DNA from: Candidatus Zixiibacteriota bacterium
Lineage (GTDB): Bacteria; Zixibacteria; MSB-5A5; GN15; JACZUZ01
DNA length: 6,008 nucleotides
Reading direction: 5' to 3'
Assembly: GCA_022563625.1 (NCBI GenBank)
Contig: JADFNA010000119.1
Location: 1-6,008 of the forward strand
The notes beneath the pieces were generated by a model, which was not told the origin of the DNA, did no database searches, and worked only from the letters and a program-made list of their open reading frames with translations. Positions 1 to 5,028 of this stretch are shown piece after piece (position 1 is the stretch's first letter; each line of letters opens with the position of its first letter). A program made the translations under genes and the position numbers.

Positions 1-42
1 AAGTAAATGCTTCTTCTGGATCAGTTTCTGTAAAGTGGTCAT
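1..42 (-). CDS. N-terminus of an unidentified protein (cut by left edge)
   Basis: Only the first 14 codons are in the window (MTTLQKLIQKKHLL). The call rests on the start signal: AGGAGG at 48-53, five bases before the ATG at 40-42, is close to an ideal ribosome-binding site. A sigma-70-like promoter lies just upstream (84-111). The gene follows the DUF4136 gene by 91 bases. A short amphipathic start of this kind (M-T-T-x-x-x-L-I/L) is seen in some CBS-domain proteins, but 14 residues cannot identify a family, so the product is left open. Confidence 0.6.
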   Translation of the reverse strand, partial: MTTLQKLIQKKHLL

Positions 43-83
43 TTCTACCTCCTCTTGTGACTCAAAGTTAATCTCAGAGGTGA

Positions 84-111
84 ATGATCACTCTTTTTTT
101 CAATGTGTCAA
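84..111 (-). promoter_or_regulatory. Candidate sigma-70 promoter for the left-edge gene
   Basis: On the minus strand a perfect -35 hexamer TTGACA (106-111) is followed after 16 bases by GATCAT (84-89), which matches 4 of 6 bases of the -10 consensus. Transcription would start near position 77, about 35 bases before the ATG at 42, leaving room for the AGGAGG site. The -10 match is mediocre. Separate transcription of the left-edge gene is therefore likely but not certain. Confidence 0.45.
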
Positions 112-133
112 CTCGAGTCTGTCTTGCTGCATT

Positions 134-781
134 CTAGCTATTAAGGTCTTCGGGGGGGAATTCCTTGAGTGTCTTATGAACCGATCTCGTGATAAATTTC
201 CTGACCTTCTTCGGTGTCGGGCGCTGTTTAAGCGATTTGATCGCCCAGCTACGCCAGATCACTTCGCCTGTCCGCGTGTCTATAATATCTAGTGATAGCG
301 TGACTTCCAGAAGTTCGCGAATTATCGAGTTCGCTCCATAACCTCCATAGCCATATCCGTGTCCATAGAACCGATTATAGCCATGATGGCCATGACCGTG
401 GTAGCGCGAATACAAACCATAGCCGTGACCAGACCTGTGACCGTAGCCGCCATAGCCGTAGGAGCCGCCGAATGTTGTGACTTCTGTCTTTTCTTCAGAG
501 CTCAGACTATAGTGGATCAAGAAGTCCGCTTCACCGGGATCGACTTTCTTATACCCCAGGTTTGATAGCTCGGCATCGATCGCTCCATATATCCGATCGC
601 TCACAAGTGATCCAGACAGCGCCTGATCTAAGTCGTTGCCTGTATCGTGGTTCGCCCAACTGTACGTTCTCAAATGATCAAAAGAAGCATTTTGATCATA
701 GTCTATGCGAACCTTTGTGCCCGCATTGACGGTCAGACCCATGACCAGTGTCGCAATGATTGTGGTAATTAACGTTTTCAT
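134..781 (-). CDS. Secreted DUF4136-family protein with Gly/Tyr/His-rich insertion
   Basis: A 215-residue envelope protein of the DUF4136 family, whose biochemical role is unknown. Residues 1-20 form a signal peptide ending VNA before G21. There is no lipobox cysteine, although many relatives are lipoproteins, so this one is probably soluble in the periplasm. Family features are the start of the mature part (KVRIDYDQNASFDHLRTYSW, 23-42), DRIYGAIDAELSNLGY (62-77), ADFLIHY (85-91), the DTRTGEVIWRSWA block (168-180) and the closing FPPE (208-211). Residues 105-149 are a low-complexity stretch of Gly, Tyr and His with seven histidines (H115, H119, H128, H130, H132, H133, H141), inserted before the last conserved half. 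The start is supported by GGAAGGAG about six bases before the ATG. It lies downstream of the membrane-protein gene, separated by 120 bases and a strong hairpin, so it may have its own promoter. Confidence 0.85.
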   Translation of the reverse strand: MKTLITTIIATLVMGLTVNAGTKVRIDYDQNASFDHLRTYSWANHDTGNDLDQALSGSLVSDRIYGAIDAELSNLGYKKVDPGEADFLIHYSLSSEEKTEVTTFGGSYGYGGYGHRSGHGYGLYSRYHGHGHHGYNRFYGHGYGYGGYGANSIIRELLEVTLSLDIIDTRTGEVIWRSWAIKSLKQRPTPKKVRKFITRSVHKTLKEFPPEDLNS

Positions 782-794
782 TTCAGTCTCCTTC

Positions 795-809
795 CATCAA
801 AATTTGATG
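795..809. promoter_or_regulatory. 15-bp perfect palindrome abutting the DUF4136 ribosome-binding site
   Basis: CATCAAA-A-TTTGATG is a perfect 7+1+7 inverted repeat. On the minus strand it runs directly into the GGAAGGAG ribosome-binding site of the DUF4136 gene, at 788-795. It could be an operator for a dimeric regulator or an RNA element affecting ribosome access. A one-base loop makes the DNA-operator reading more natural. Function is inferred from position only. Confidence 0.35.
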
Positions 810-846
810 TGACTTTCTATCTCTTGTCTAGCTCTTCCTTCCAAGT

Positions 847-882
847 CGGGGTCCCTCACGGCATACCCGCATAGGGACCCCG
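847..882 (-). terminator. Perfect 10-bp GC-rich hairpin after the membrane-protein gene
   Basis: CGGGGTCCCT (847-856) pairs perfectly with AGGGACCCCG (873-882) across a 16-base loop. It begins 19 bases past the stop codon of the membrane-protein gene (902-904). No T-run follows on either strand, so it is not a textbook intrinsic terminator. It may act with Rho, block 3' exonuclease decay, or serve as a processing site. It marks the likely 3' end of the thioredoxin/membrane-protein transcript. Confidence 0.5.
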
Positions 883-901
883 TTCCACGTATTTCAATGG
901 G

Positions 902-1372
902 TTATTTCTCCCCTGCAACAGACAGTCTTGAAGTAGATGCGGTAGCGTTAACAAAATCCTTCTGTCCCAGCAAGCTGTACACGGCGCCCAGCACAACTCC
1001 GTAGATTGCGTGACCCAGCAGGCTCGGGAGCATCTTCAATGCAGCAGTCAGGCTCCAGTTAACTCCAAAGTCCATGCCCAGAAACAGAGGCATCAGAGTC
1101 AATGGCCCGAGGAGCCACCACAGACTTCCATAGGCCAGTCCCAGTCCAGCGCCGGCGCCGGTTCGCGACGCGAAACGCCCCAAGACAAGCCCAAAAGCGG
1201 CGCCGATAACGGCGCTGTTAATCATGTGGACTACAAAACCCACCGTTGCGGACGGATACCCGACCATTTTACCAATCATCGGCAGCATGCCCATCATCCC
1301 CATCATGGCGCCGAAGATTAGGCCACCAGCGAGACCGCCAATAACTCCGTGAGTAATTCGTTTGCGGTTCAT
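902..1372 (-). CDS. Small polytopic membrane protein of unknown function
   Basis: A 156-residue, very hydrophobic protein with about four transmembrane segments: roughly 8-34, 42-65, 73-98 and 108-136. The first is glycine- and methionine-rich (A22-MMGMMGMLPMIGKM-V37), H49 lies in the second, and the third carries WWLLGPLTLMPLFLG (85-99). The N-terminus MNRKR is positive and the C-terminal 20 residues are polar, so both ends are probably cytoplasmic. The repeated GG and GxxxG-like pattern suggests tightly packed helices. I recall similar short 'GGLxGGLxFGxMM' inner-membrane proteins but cannot tie them to a characterised function. The start is supported by AAAGGA seven bases before the ATG. 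The gene lies 60 bases after the thioredoxin-like gene, so the two are very likely one operon from the sigma-54-type promoter at 1849-1866. Methionine richness could reflect copper binding or simple helix packing; the sequence does not decide. Confidence 0.75.
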   Translation of the reverse strand: MNRKRITHGVIGGLAGGLIFGAMMGMMGMLPMIGKMVGYPSATVGFVVHMINSAVIGAAFGLVLGRFASRTGAGAGLGLAYGSLWWLLGPLTLMPLFLGMDFGVNWSLTAALKMLPSLLGHAIYGVVLGAVYSLLGQKDFVNATASTSRLSVAGEK

Positions 1373-1428
1373 TGTTTTTTCCTTTCATTGAGTGTTAATG
1401 GTTTGTGTTCTTTCATCATTACATTCAT
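1369..1428 (-). CDS. Possible 19-residue leader/coupling peptide
   Basis: A small frame encoding MNVMMKEHKPLTLNERKKQ starts four bases after the thioredoxin stop codon. It ends in a TGA that overlaps the membrane-protein ATG as ATGA, the classic geometry for translational coupling. It therefore fills the intergenic gap exactly. Against it, no clear ribosome-binding site of its own is visible, apart from a GAG inside the end of the thioredoxin gene, and the peptide matches nothing I know. It may be translated by ribosome re-initiation or may be chance. Confidence 0.25.
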   Translation of the reverse strand: MNVMMKEHKPLTLNERKKQ

Positions 1429-1432
1429 GCGC

Positions 1433-1819
1433 TTACTCGCACTCTGTGTCTGTCCTGAAATTGACGATAGACGTCAACTTGGCAGTCAGATCGCTTTTAG
1501 TAGGTGTGTCAAGTATATAGTCCACCGCTTTTCCATCTTGGAAGAGTATGAGCGCCGGTAGTTTATTGATACCATACCGTTTAGCGAGGTCCCGATTTGT
1601 GTCATAATCGATGCGACCAAATCTCACTTTCGGCGCAAACTGTCTCATAACCTTCTCTATCATGGGCGCTAATATGTGACAGCTCCCACACCAGTCTGCG
1701 GTGAACTCAACTAACACTGGCTTGTGACTCTTAAGCGCCTGCTCATGGAAGTTCAGAGAAGTCAACTCAATGCTTTTCACCTGTTTGTGCTTGATAGTGT
1801 TAGTTCTGGTCTTTTTCAT
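1433..1819 (-). CDS. Thioredoxin-family protein with WCGSC active site
   Basis: A 128-residue cytoplasmic thiol-disulfide oxidoreductase with one thioredoxin domain (about 17-118). The family hallmarks are PVLVEFTADWCGSC (34-47) with redox cysteines C44 and C47, the later alanine-proline AP (51-52), the R69-I-D-Y-D segment, and cis-proline P88 in KLPALILFQDGK (86-97). The usual CGPC is CGSC here, a change known in some thioredoxin-like proteins that generally alters redox potential and the pKa of the nucleophile. There is no signal peptide; the N-terminal extension (about 14 residues, rich in Lys, Arg and Thr) is basic but not hydrophobic. An additional cysteine, C127, sits at the extreme C-terminus. 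AAAGGA nine bases before the ATG supports the start. The gene is first in a probable operon behind a sigma-54-type promoter and directly downstream of a sigma-54 activator gene, which points to inducible rather than housekeeping expression. Confidence 0.88.
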   Translation of the reverse strand: MKKTRTNTIKHKQVKSIELTSLNFHEQALKSHKPVLVEFTADWCGSCHILAPMIEKVMRQFAPKVRFGRIDYDTNRDLAKRYGINKLPALILFQDGKAVDYILDTPTKSDLTAKLTSIVNFRTDTECE

Positions 1820-1848
1820 CGTTCTCGATCCTTTCCGGAATAGATGTA

Positions 1849-1866
1849 TCTCAAACCGTGTGCCAA
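1849..1866 (-). promoter_or_regulatory. Sigma-54 (-24/-12) promoter of the thioredoxin operon
   Basis: The minus strand reads TTGGCACACGGTTTGA from 1866 to 1851, against the consensus YTGGCACGNNNNTTGC. The -24 GG (1864-1863) and the -12 G (1852) have the exact spacing required, and TTGGCAC is complete. The deviations are A for G after TGGCAC and A for C in the -12 GC. Transcription would begin near 1839, about 20 bases before the ATG at 1819, with the AAAGGA ribosome-binding site in between. The adjacent upstream gene encodes a sigma-54 activator, which strengthens the call. No competing sigma-70 promoter stands out here. Confidence 0.72.
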
Positions 1867-1900
1867 AAAAATATGGTCATCGAAATAACCCCTTAACCGA

Positions 1901-1922
1901 TTGATAACATTCGTGTTATTAA
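1901..1922. promoter_or_regulatory. Imperfect palindrome, candidate activator-binding site
   Basis: ATAACA (1904-1909) and TGTTAT (1914-1919) are perfect inverted arms around TTCG. Matching TT and AA bases (1901-1902 and 1921-1922) extend the symmetry beyond one mismatch. The centre is about 70 bases upstream of the predicted sigma-54 start site, a plausible though slightly close position for an enhancer-type site. A related sequence lies upstream of the activator gene itself (3806-3826). That the activator binds here is inference. Confidence 0.4.
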
Positions 1923-1934
1923 GAAGAAATGAAT

Positions 1935-1954
1935 GCCACACCAGCCTGGTTGGC
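1935..1954 (-). terminator. Weak hairpin downstream of the sigma-54 activator gene
   Basis: On the minus strand GCCAACC pairs with GGTGTGGC, with one bulged G and an AGGCT loop. The following ATTCATTTCTTCTT is T-rich but interrupted. It lies about 45 bases past the activator stop codon and could partly end that transcript before the thioredoxin promoter. The stem is short and bulged, so this is a low-certainty terminator. Confidence 0.3.
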
Positions 1955-1969
1955 CGGAGCGCATCCCTA

Positions 1970-1999
1970 AAATATTGGGATAGTCATGAAATATTGGGA
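1970..1999. repeat. Two 11-bp direct repeats, candidate upstream activator sites
   Basis: AAATATTGGGA occurs at 1970-1980 and again at 1989-1999, a 19-base offset with eight bases between the copies. On the minus strand each reads TCCCAATATTT. They lie between the activator stop codon and the sigma-54 promoter, about 130-160 bases upstream of the predicted start site. That is the usual distance for enhancer sites of NtrC-class activators. The first copy also forms an imperfect palindrome with TCCCT at 1964-1968. I saw no third copy in the window. Confidence 0.45.
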
Positions 2000-2000
2000 A

Positions 2001-3776
2001 TTATTGTGAAGAGCGCGTAATGCCAAGCTTCTTGATTCTGGCCTCGAGTGTAGTTGGCTTTAGGCCTAAAATCTTGGCGGCGCCTCTTACACCACTGACA
2101 CGCCATCCGGTGGACTCCAGCGCTTCGCAGATGTGCTTGCGCTCAATCTCTTCCATTGTGCGCAAACGACTTGATGTGAGTGGGTCTATCTGGCTTGGCA
2201 ACCAGTCGCCCAGCCCAAGAGTCCTGCCCCGACTTAGAATGACTCCACGTTCAATAATATTTTCCAACTCTCGGACGTTTCCCGGCCAATGATAGCTCAC
2301 CAGTGTTTCAAGTACCCTCGGGGGAACTGAGTCAATATGTTTCCCCATCCTTGGGCTGTACTTTTTTATAAAGTGACTCACGAGCAGTTTAATGTCATCT
2401 TTGCGTTCACGAAGAGGTGGAATCTTGATTGGAAAAACATTGAGTCTATAATACAGATCCTGGCGAAAGCCGCCGCTTCCCACAGCCTCCTCCAAATCAC
2501 GATTCGTTGCAGCGATTACTCGAACGTTCACCTGGAATGTCAGGCTACTGCCCAGTCGTTCGAACTCGCCCTCCTGTAGCACGCGTAGCAGCTTTGACTG
2601 TAGTTCCAACGCCAGGTCGCCGATTTCATCTAGAAAGATAGTCCCTCCATCTGCCAGTTCGAAACGGCCTATCTTCTTCGAGATAGCGCCGGTGAAAGCG
2701 CCTTTTTCGTGGCCGAACAGTTCACTTTCGATTAGATTTGCCGGTAATGTTGCACAGTTGACTTTTACCAGCGGTCTGTCCTTACGGCCGCTAATGTTGT
2801 GGACTGCACGGGCAACCAGCTCTTTGCCAGTTCCGGTTTCACCAAGGATAAGTACTGTCGCATCGGTAGAAGCAACCTGTTCCACTTTTCCGAGTACCTT
2901 CTTAAATGCAGCGCTCCGAGTGATAATCTCCTCGAAATTGTGGTCCAGCTTGATTTCGCTCTGCAGGTAAGTGTTTTCAGCCTGGAGACGATCTCTCAGT
3001 TGCTTAACTTCTGCGAGAGCGGTATGAAGCGAGGCCTCGGACTGTTTGCGTTCAGTGATGTCGCGTGCCATAGCCAGGACATACGTTTTACTGTCAAGCG
3101 AAACGGGGGTGAAGGATATCTCAGCCGGCATGCGACAGTTATCTTTTTTCAAACAGGAGAACTCGTCTGTCTGCACAGATTCACCCTTCACGACTTTCGC
3201 AAGGGTCTGCTTGAGCTGATCTATCTCCTGCGGATGTAACCTTTCGATTGGCAAACCGGTCAGTTCCGATCTATCGAAGCCCAGCGCCTGTACAGCGTTT
3301 TCGTTAAAGTCAACAACAGTATGATTATCAGGGTCAATAATGAAGACAGAATCGTTTACGGCATTGAAGATATCTCTGAAGCGCTGCTCGCTCTCGAGCA
3401 AAGCAGTGTTCTCTTTTTTAGGCTTTGAGACGTGTCTAACAATGCAGCAGACGTATTCCTCTCCTCCGAGTTCAATTAAGTTCGCTGAGCCTTCCACAGA
3501 AAAGATCCTTCCGTCCTTGGTGCGATGACGGGATTTGAATATGTGTATCTTGTTTTGTTTCACGTAATCGAAGAACTCCTGCCAGAAATCACCTTCATGC
3601 CCCGACTCAATGTCATGTAATGAAATAGAAAGAATTTTCTCCGGTAAGTAGCCATACATCCGACATGCTGCGTCGTTGGCGTAGCGAAATCGGGCTTGGG
3701 AATCTACCCAGAAAATGGCTTCAGATGCGTTATCTAAGGTTAATTGTGATTTAGTTATTTCTTCAAAATTGCTCAT
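2001..3776 (-). CDS. PAS-PAS-AAA+-Fis sigma-54-dependent transcriptional activator
   Basis: A 591-residue cytoplasmic enhancer-binding protein that remodels sigma-54 RNA polymerase using ATP. Order of parts: PAS domain about 10-118, second PAS about 128-245 ending in the typical [11 protein letters not shown], a short coiled coil (about 245-276), AAA+ domain about 282-510, and a Fis-type helix-turn-helix at the C-terminus (about 545-586). Diagnostic motifs are Walker A GETGTGKE (312-319), the sigma-54-contacting loop GAFTGA (359-364), Walker [11 protein letters not shown] (377-386), ATNRDL (423-428), arginine-finger region [14 protein letters not shown] (437-450), and sensor [12 protein letters not shown] (497-506). 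There is no receiver domain, so control is by ligand, redox state or light at the PAS domains rather than by a histidine kinase. There are no membrane segments. The C-terminus ([23 protein letters not shown] region) resembles FhlA-type activators. Cysteines C110-C111 and C208/C214 lie in the PAS domains. The ATG at 3776 is the first after an in-frame stop; its ribosome-binding site is weak (GGGGG at a long distance). The likely target is the adjacent thioredoxin operon. Confidence 0.95.
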   Translation of the reverse strand: MSNFEEITKSQLTLDNASEAIFWVDSQARFRYANDAACRMYGYLPEKILSISLHDIESGHEGDFWQEFFDYVKQNKIHIFKSRHRTKDGRIFSVEGSANLIELGGEEYVCCIVRHVSKPKKENTALLESEQRFRDIFNAVNDSVFIIDPDNHTVVDFNENAVQALGFDRSELTGLPIERLHPQEIDQLKQTLAKVVKGESVQTDEFSCLKKDNCRMPAEISFTPVSLDSKTYVLAMARDITERKQSEASLHTALAEVKQLRDRLQAENTYLQSEIKLDHNFEEIITRSAAFKKVLGKVEQVASTDATVLILGETGTGKELVARAVHNISGRKDRPLVKVNCATLPANLIESELFGHEKGAFTGAISKKIGRFELADGGTIFLDEIGDLALELQSKLLRVLQEGEFERLGSSLTFQVNVRVIAATNRDLEEAVGSGGFRQDLYYRLNVFPIKIPPLRERKDDIKLLVSHFIKKYSPRMGKHIDSVPPRVLETLVSYHWPGNVRELENIIERGVILSRGRTLGLGDWLPSQIDPLTSSRLRTMEEIERKHICEALESTGWRVSGVRGAAKILGLKPTTLEARIKKLGITRSSQ

Positions 3777-3805
3777 TTGATTGACCGGCCCCCATTAGTC
3801 ATGCA

Positions 3806-3826
3806 CTTATTAAGTTAGCGTTATCA
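3806..3826. promoter_or_regulatory. Possible operator upstream of the activator gene
   Basis: Read on the minus strand this is TGATAAC-GCTAAC-TTAATAAG. It resembles the palindrome at 1901-1923 (TGATAAC followed by TTATTAAG at nearly the same spacing). It lies 30-50 bases upstream of the activator start, next to the candidate promoter elements. This is where an autoregulatory site would be expected. Two similar sites on each side of a regulator gene are suggestive; the match is imperfect and includes one spacing difference. Confidence 0.3.
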
Positions 3827-3856
3827 TTTATATAGTCAAGCGCAACTGTTATTGAA
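3827..3856 (-). promoter_or_regulatory. Weak candidate promoter for the activator gene
   Basis: On the minus strand TATAAA (3827-3832) is a good -10 box but its -35 partner TTCAAT (3851-3856, 18-base spacer) is poor. Alternatively TTGACT (3834-3839) is a good -35 box with only A/T-rich, poorly matching sequence (ACTTAA/CTTAAT) 18-19 bases downstream. One of these probably drives the activator gene at a low level. I cannot choose between them. Confidence 0.25.
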
Positions 3857-4110
3857 TCACTCCCCCCAAAAGCATCCTTTTACCAGCAATGGGCACACAC
3901 CCGAAAAGATGGCGGGGGTGTGAGTTGGAAAGGCTAAGTGATTCCTCAGATGGGGTTGAAGATAACTCGCAGGCTGGGTCAATTTTGGATATTACTTCTA
4001 ATTTTTCGCCAGACCGACCCCGGTACACACGAGTTAGGGACTCCAAGCGGGTGATAGGAGAAGGATCATGGGCCTATGCTGAGGCTTCAATAGACAAGCT
4101 AAGATACTAA

Positions 4111-4137
4111 CTCTCAAATCGGATCACAATTTGGGAG
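4111..4137 (-). terminator. Hairpin downstream of the DinB-like gene
   Basis: CTCTCAAAT (4111-4119) and ATTTGGGAG (4129-4137) form a 9-bp stem over a 9-base loop, 25 bases past the stop codon. The odd pair is T-G on the plus strand and becomes an A-C mismatch in the minus-strand transcript. The sequence after it on the minus strand (TTAGTATCTTAG) is only weakly T-rich. It probably marks the transcript end but is not a strong intrinsic terminator. Confidence 0.35.
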
Positions 4138-4162
4138 GCTGGTCAGTTGACGATGAGATAAC

Positions 4163-4663
4163 TCAAATCTTAATCTTCCGGTTTCCATCTTCTTTCCATA
4201 TGCCAAGAAGTCTTCTGAGAAGCACCATTTGTCCCAGATGGTAGGAATTGTGTTTCGCGACCACGAAACATTCACGCAATATCGTTTGCCCGGTACCGTG
4301 CGGTATTGGGGCTAATAGGTCGGTTGACTCATTGGCTACTAATTCCTGCAATGCTTCACGGTCAGATCGGAAAGCTCTTATGCTCTTTTCCCAAGCTTCT
4401 TCATCGGGAGTCGTATCACTACTGGGCCAATATCCATCGGGGAATGTCGGTGAGACATGGTTTGGGTTGCGACTGAACTCCAGTATGTCCCATTGAGCGA
4501 TGCGCAAGTGTTCAAGGAGTTGCCATGCAGAGTGAGCTGCCCCATTAGGTTTCACGGTACGAAGCTCAACTGGAAACCGAAAAACGGTATCGTCAAAGTC
4601 TAGATGCGAATCTGTTCCGCCAAGTAGTTTCACCAAGTGCTTGCGAATTAAGCTCTCTTCCAT
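4163..4663 (-). CDS. DinB-superfamily (DinB-like four-helix bundle) protein
   Basis: A 166-residue cytoplasmic protein of the DinB/YfiT-like superfamily, unrelated to DNA polymerase IV. Members are usually dimeric four-helix bundles binding a divalent metal through three histidines. The expected ligands are H52 in [19 protein letters not shown] (45-63) and H138 and H142 in [19 protein letters not shown] (136-154). The [12 protein letters not shown] segment (69-80) is typical of one well-populated subgroup. The actual reaction is unknown; some relatives act as thiol-dependent transferases or stress proteins. The same frame is open back to a TTG at 4750, but I place the start at the ATG at 4663. 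[14 protein letters not shown] matches where relatives begin, GGAGG lies 11 bases upstream, and a promoter fits just before it. The gene stands alone, with about 500 bases without a gene upstream and 386 downstream. Confidence 0.85.
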   Translation of the reverse strand: MEESLIRKHLVKLLGGTDSHLDFDDTVFRFPVELRTVKPNGAAHSAWQLLEHLRIAQWDILEFSRNPNHVSPTFPDGYWPSSDTTPDEEAWEKSIRAFRSDREALQELVANESTDLLAPIPHGTGQTILRECFVVAKHNSYHLGQMVLLRRLLGIWKEDGNRKIKI

Positions 4664-4711
4664 AGTTTCCAAGGCCTCCAAAGTGCTTCGTCTATCACTT
4701 AATCTTACGAA

Positions 4712-4724
4712 ATTAGATTCTAAT
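4712..4724. promoter_or_regulatory. 13-bp palindrome at the DinB-like promoter
   Basis: ATTAGA-T-TCTAAT is a perfect 6+1+6 inverted repeat covering the -10 region and predicted start site of the DinB-like gene. A dimeric repressor bound here would block transcription. Its A/T richness makes chance occurrence possible. Confidence 0.3.
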
Positions 4725-4747
4725 ACCCCGCTAAACTCCCTTGTCAG
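4720..4747 (-). promoter_or_regulatory. Candidate sigma-70 promoter of the DinB-like gene
   Basis: On the minus strand CTGACA (4742-4747, 5 of 6 matches to TTGACA) is followed after 16 bases by TATTAG (4720-4725, 4 of 6 to TATAAT). The start site would be near 4713, about 50 bases before the ATG at 4663. It lies inside the longer TTG-started frame, which argues against that longer start. The predicted start coincides with a 13-bp palindrome at 4712-4724. Confidence 0.4.
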
Positions 4748-4792
4748 CAAGGATAACCTACCCCTTACTGTTACATCATAATTTAAGTCGCG

Positions 4793-4844
4793 CCCTGTCT
4801 GGGATCAAGGTCCAGCGGCCGATCCCTCTGGCCTTGGGACAGGG
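4793..4844. repeat. Long bipartite inverted repeat (stem-loop)
   Basis: CCCTGTC (4793-4799) pairs with GACAGGG (4838-4844). Inside, AAGG (4807-4810) pairs with CCTT (4832-4835) and CCAG (4812-4815) with CTGG (4828-4831), with a single bulged T and an internal loop between the two stems. An alternative inner pairing GGGATC/GATCCC (4801-4806 with 4821-4826) is also possible. On the plus strand a TTTTT run follows at 4850-4854, as in a terminator, but no plus-strand gene ends here. Confidence 0.5.
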
Positions 4845-5028
4845 ACATGTTTTTCTGAGCAGCAGCCTTGGTCGGCGCTTCGTCGTTTTAAAGCAATTTG
4901 ACAGGATCCGAGTCTCTTCAAATCCGACTCACCGACCAGCTCTGATAAGAGTATTAACACCACCGACAAGAGAATAAAAATTGTTCAACCCCAGTTTACG
5001 AAGGATCAAGGTAGCGTCCAAGGCCGAT
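4802..5028. repeat. Split imperfect direct repeat, about 200 bases apart
   Basis: GGATCAAGGT followed by GGCCGAT occurs at 4802-4823 (five bases between the two parts) and at 5003-5028 (nine bases between them), same orientation. Seventeen identical bases with the same order and near-equal spacing are unlikely by chance in so short a region. The copies flank the tRNA-like fold. They could be ends of a decayed insertion or protein-binding sites. Confidence 0.4.
4869..4938. repeat. Nested inverted repeat with tRNA-like outline
   Basis: TGGTCGG (4869-4875) pairs perfectly with CCGACCA (4932-4938), enclosing GCTT/AAGC (4877-4880 with 4891-4894) and GAGTC/GACTC (4910-4914 with 4926-4930). The last loop contains TTCAAAT, as in a tRNA T-loop, and the element ends in CCGACCA like tRNA-Pro. 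It lacks an anticodon arm and has mismatched pairs beside the T-loop, so it is not called as a tRNA gene. It may be a decayed tRNA end or a different structured element. Confidence 0.4.

Larger units (their letters stand above)
3777..4162. other. 386-base intergenic region without a supported gene
   Basis: It lies between the DinB-like gene and the sigma-54 activator gene. It contains the activator's upstream region (3806-3856) and two hairpins. CACACCC (3896-3902) pairs with GGGTGTG (3916-3922) over a 13-base loop. CTCTCAAAT (4111-4119) pairs with ATTTGGGAG (4129-4137). Open frames of 65 and 73 codons on opposite strands overlap here. Neither has a ribosome-binding site or a recognisable sequence, and the minus-strand one needs a TTG start, so neither is called. 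Confidence 0.6.

Noticed and set aside
152..158. Run of seven G near the end of the DUF4136 gene, possible frameshift hotspot
   Set aside because: The frame across it gives the conserved closing FPPE of the family and a normal stop, so no frameshift is indicated.
35..292. 85-codon plus-strand frame at the left edge
   Set aside because: It is antisense to the 3' end of the DUF4136 gene, with no ribosome-binding site or family resemblance.
1479..1496. Plus-strand sigma-54-like site TTGGCAG with GC at the -12 position
   Set aside because: It lies antisense inside the thioredoxin gene with no plus-strand gene downstream and matches the -24 box less well.
3849..4046. 65-codon minus-strand frame
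   Set aside because: It needs a TTG start, has no ribosome-binding site, and the sequence resembles no family.
3889..4110. 73-codon plus-strand frame
   Set aside because: It has no ribosome-binding site before the ATG, polar composition without any motif, and lies opposite the direction of every real gene here.
4870..4938. A tRNA gene on the plus strand (acceptor-like stem, T-loop-like TTCAAAT, CCA end)
   Set aside because: Only 15 bases are available where anticodon arm and variable loop should be. The T-stem has two mismatches beside the loop, and the distance from T-loop to CCA is one base short.
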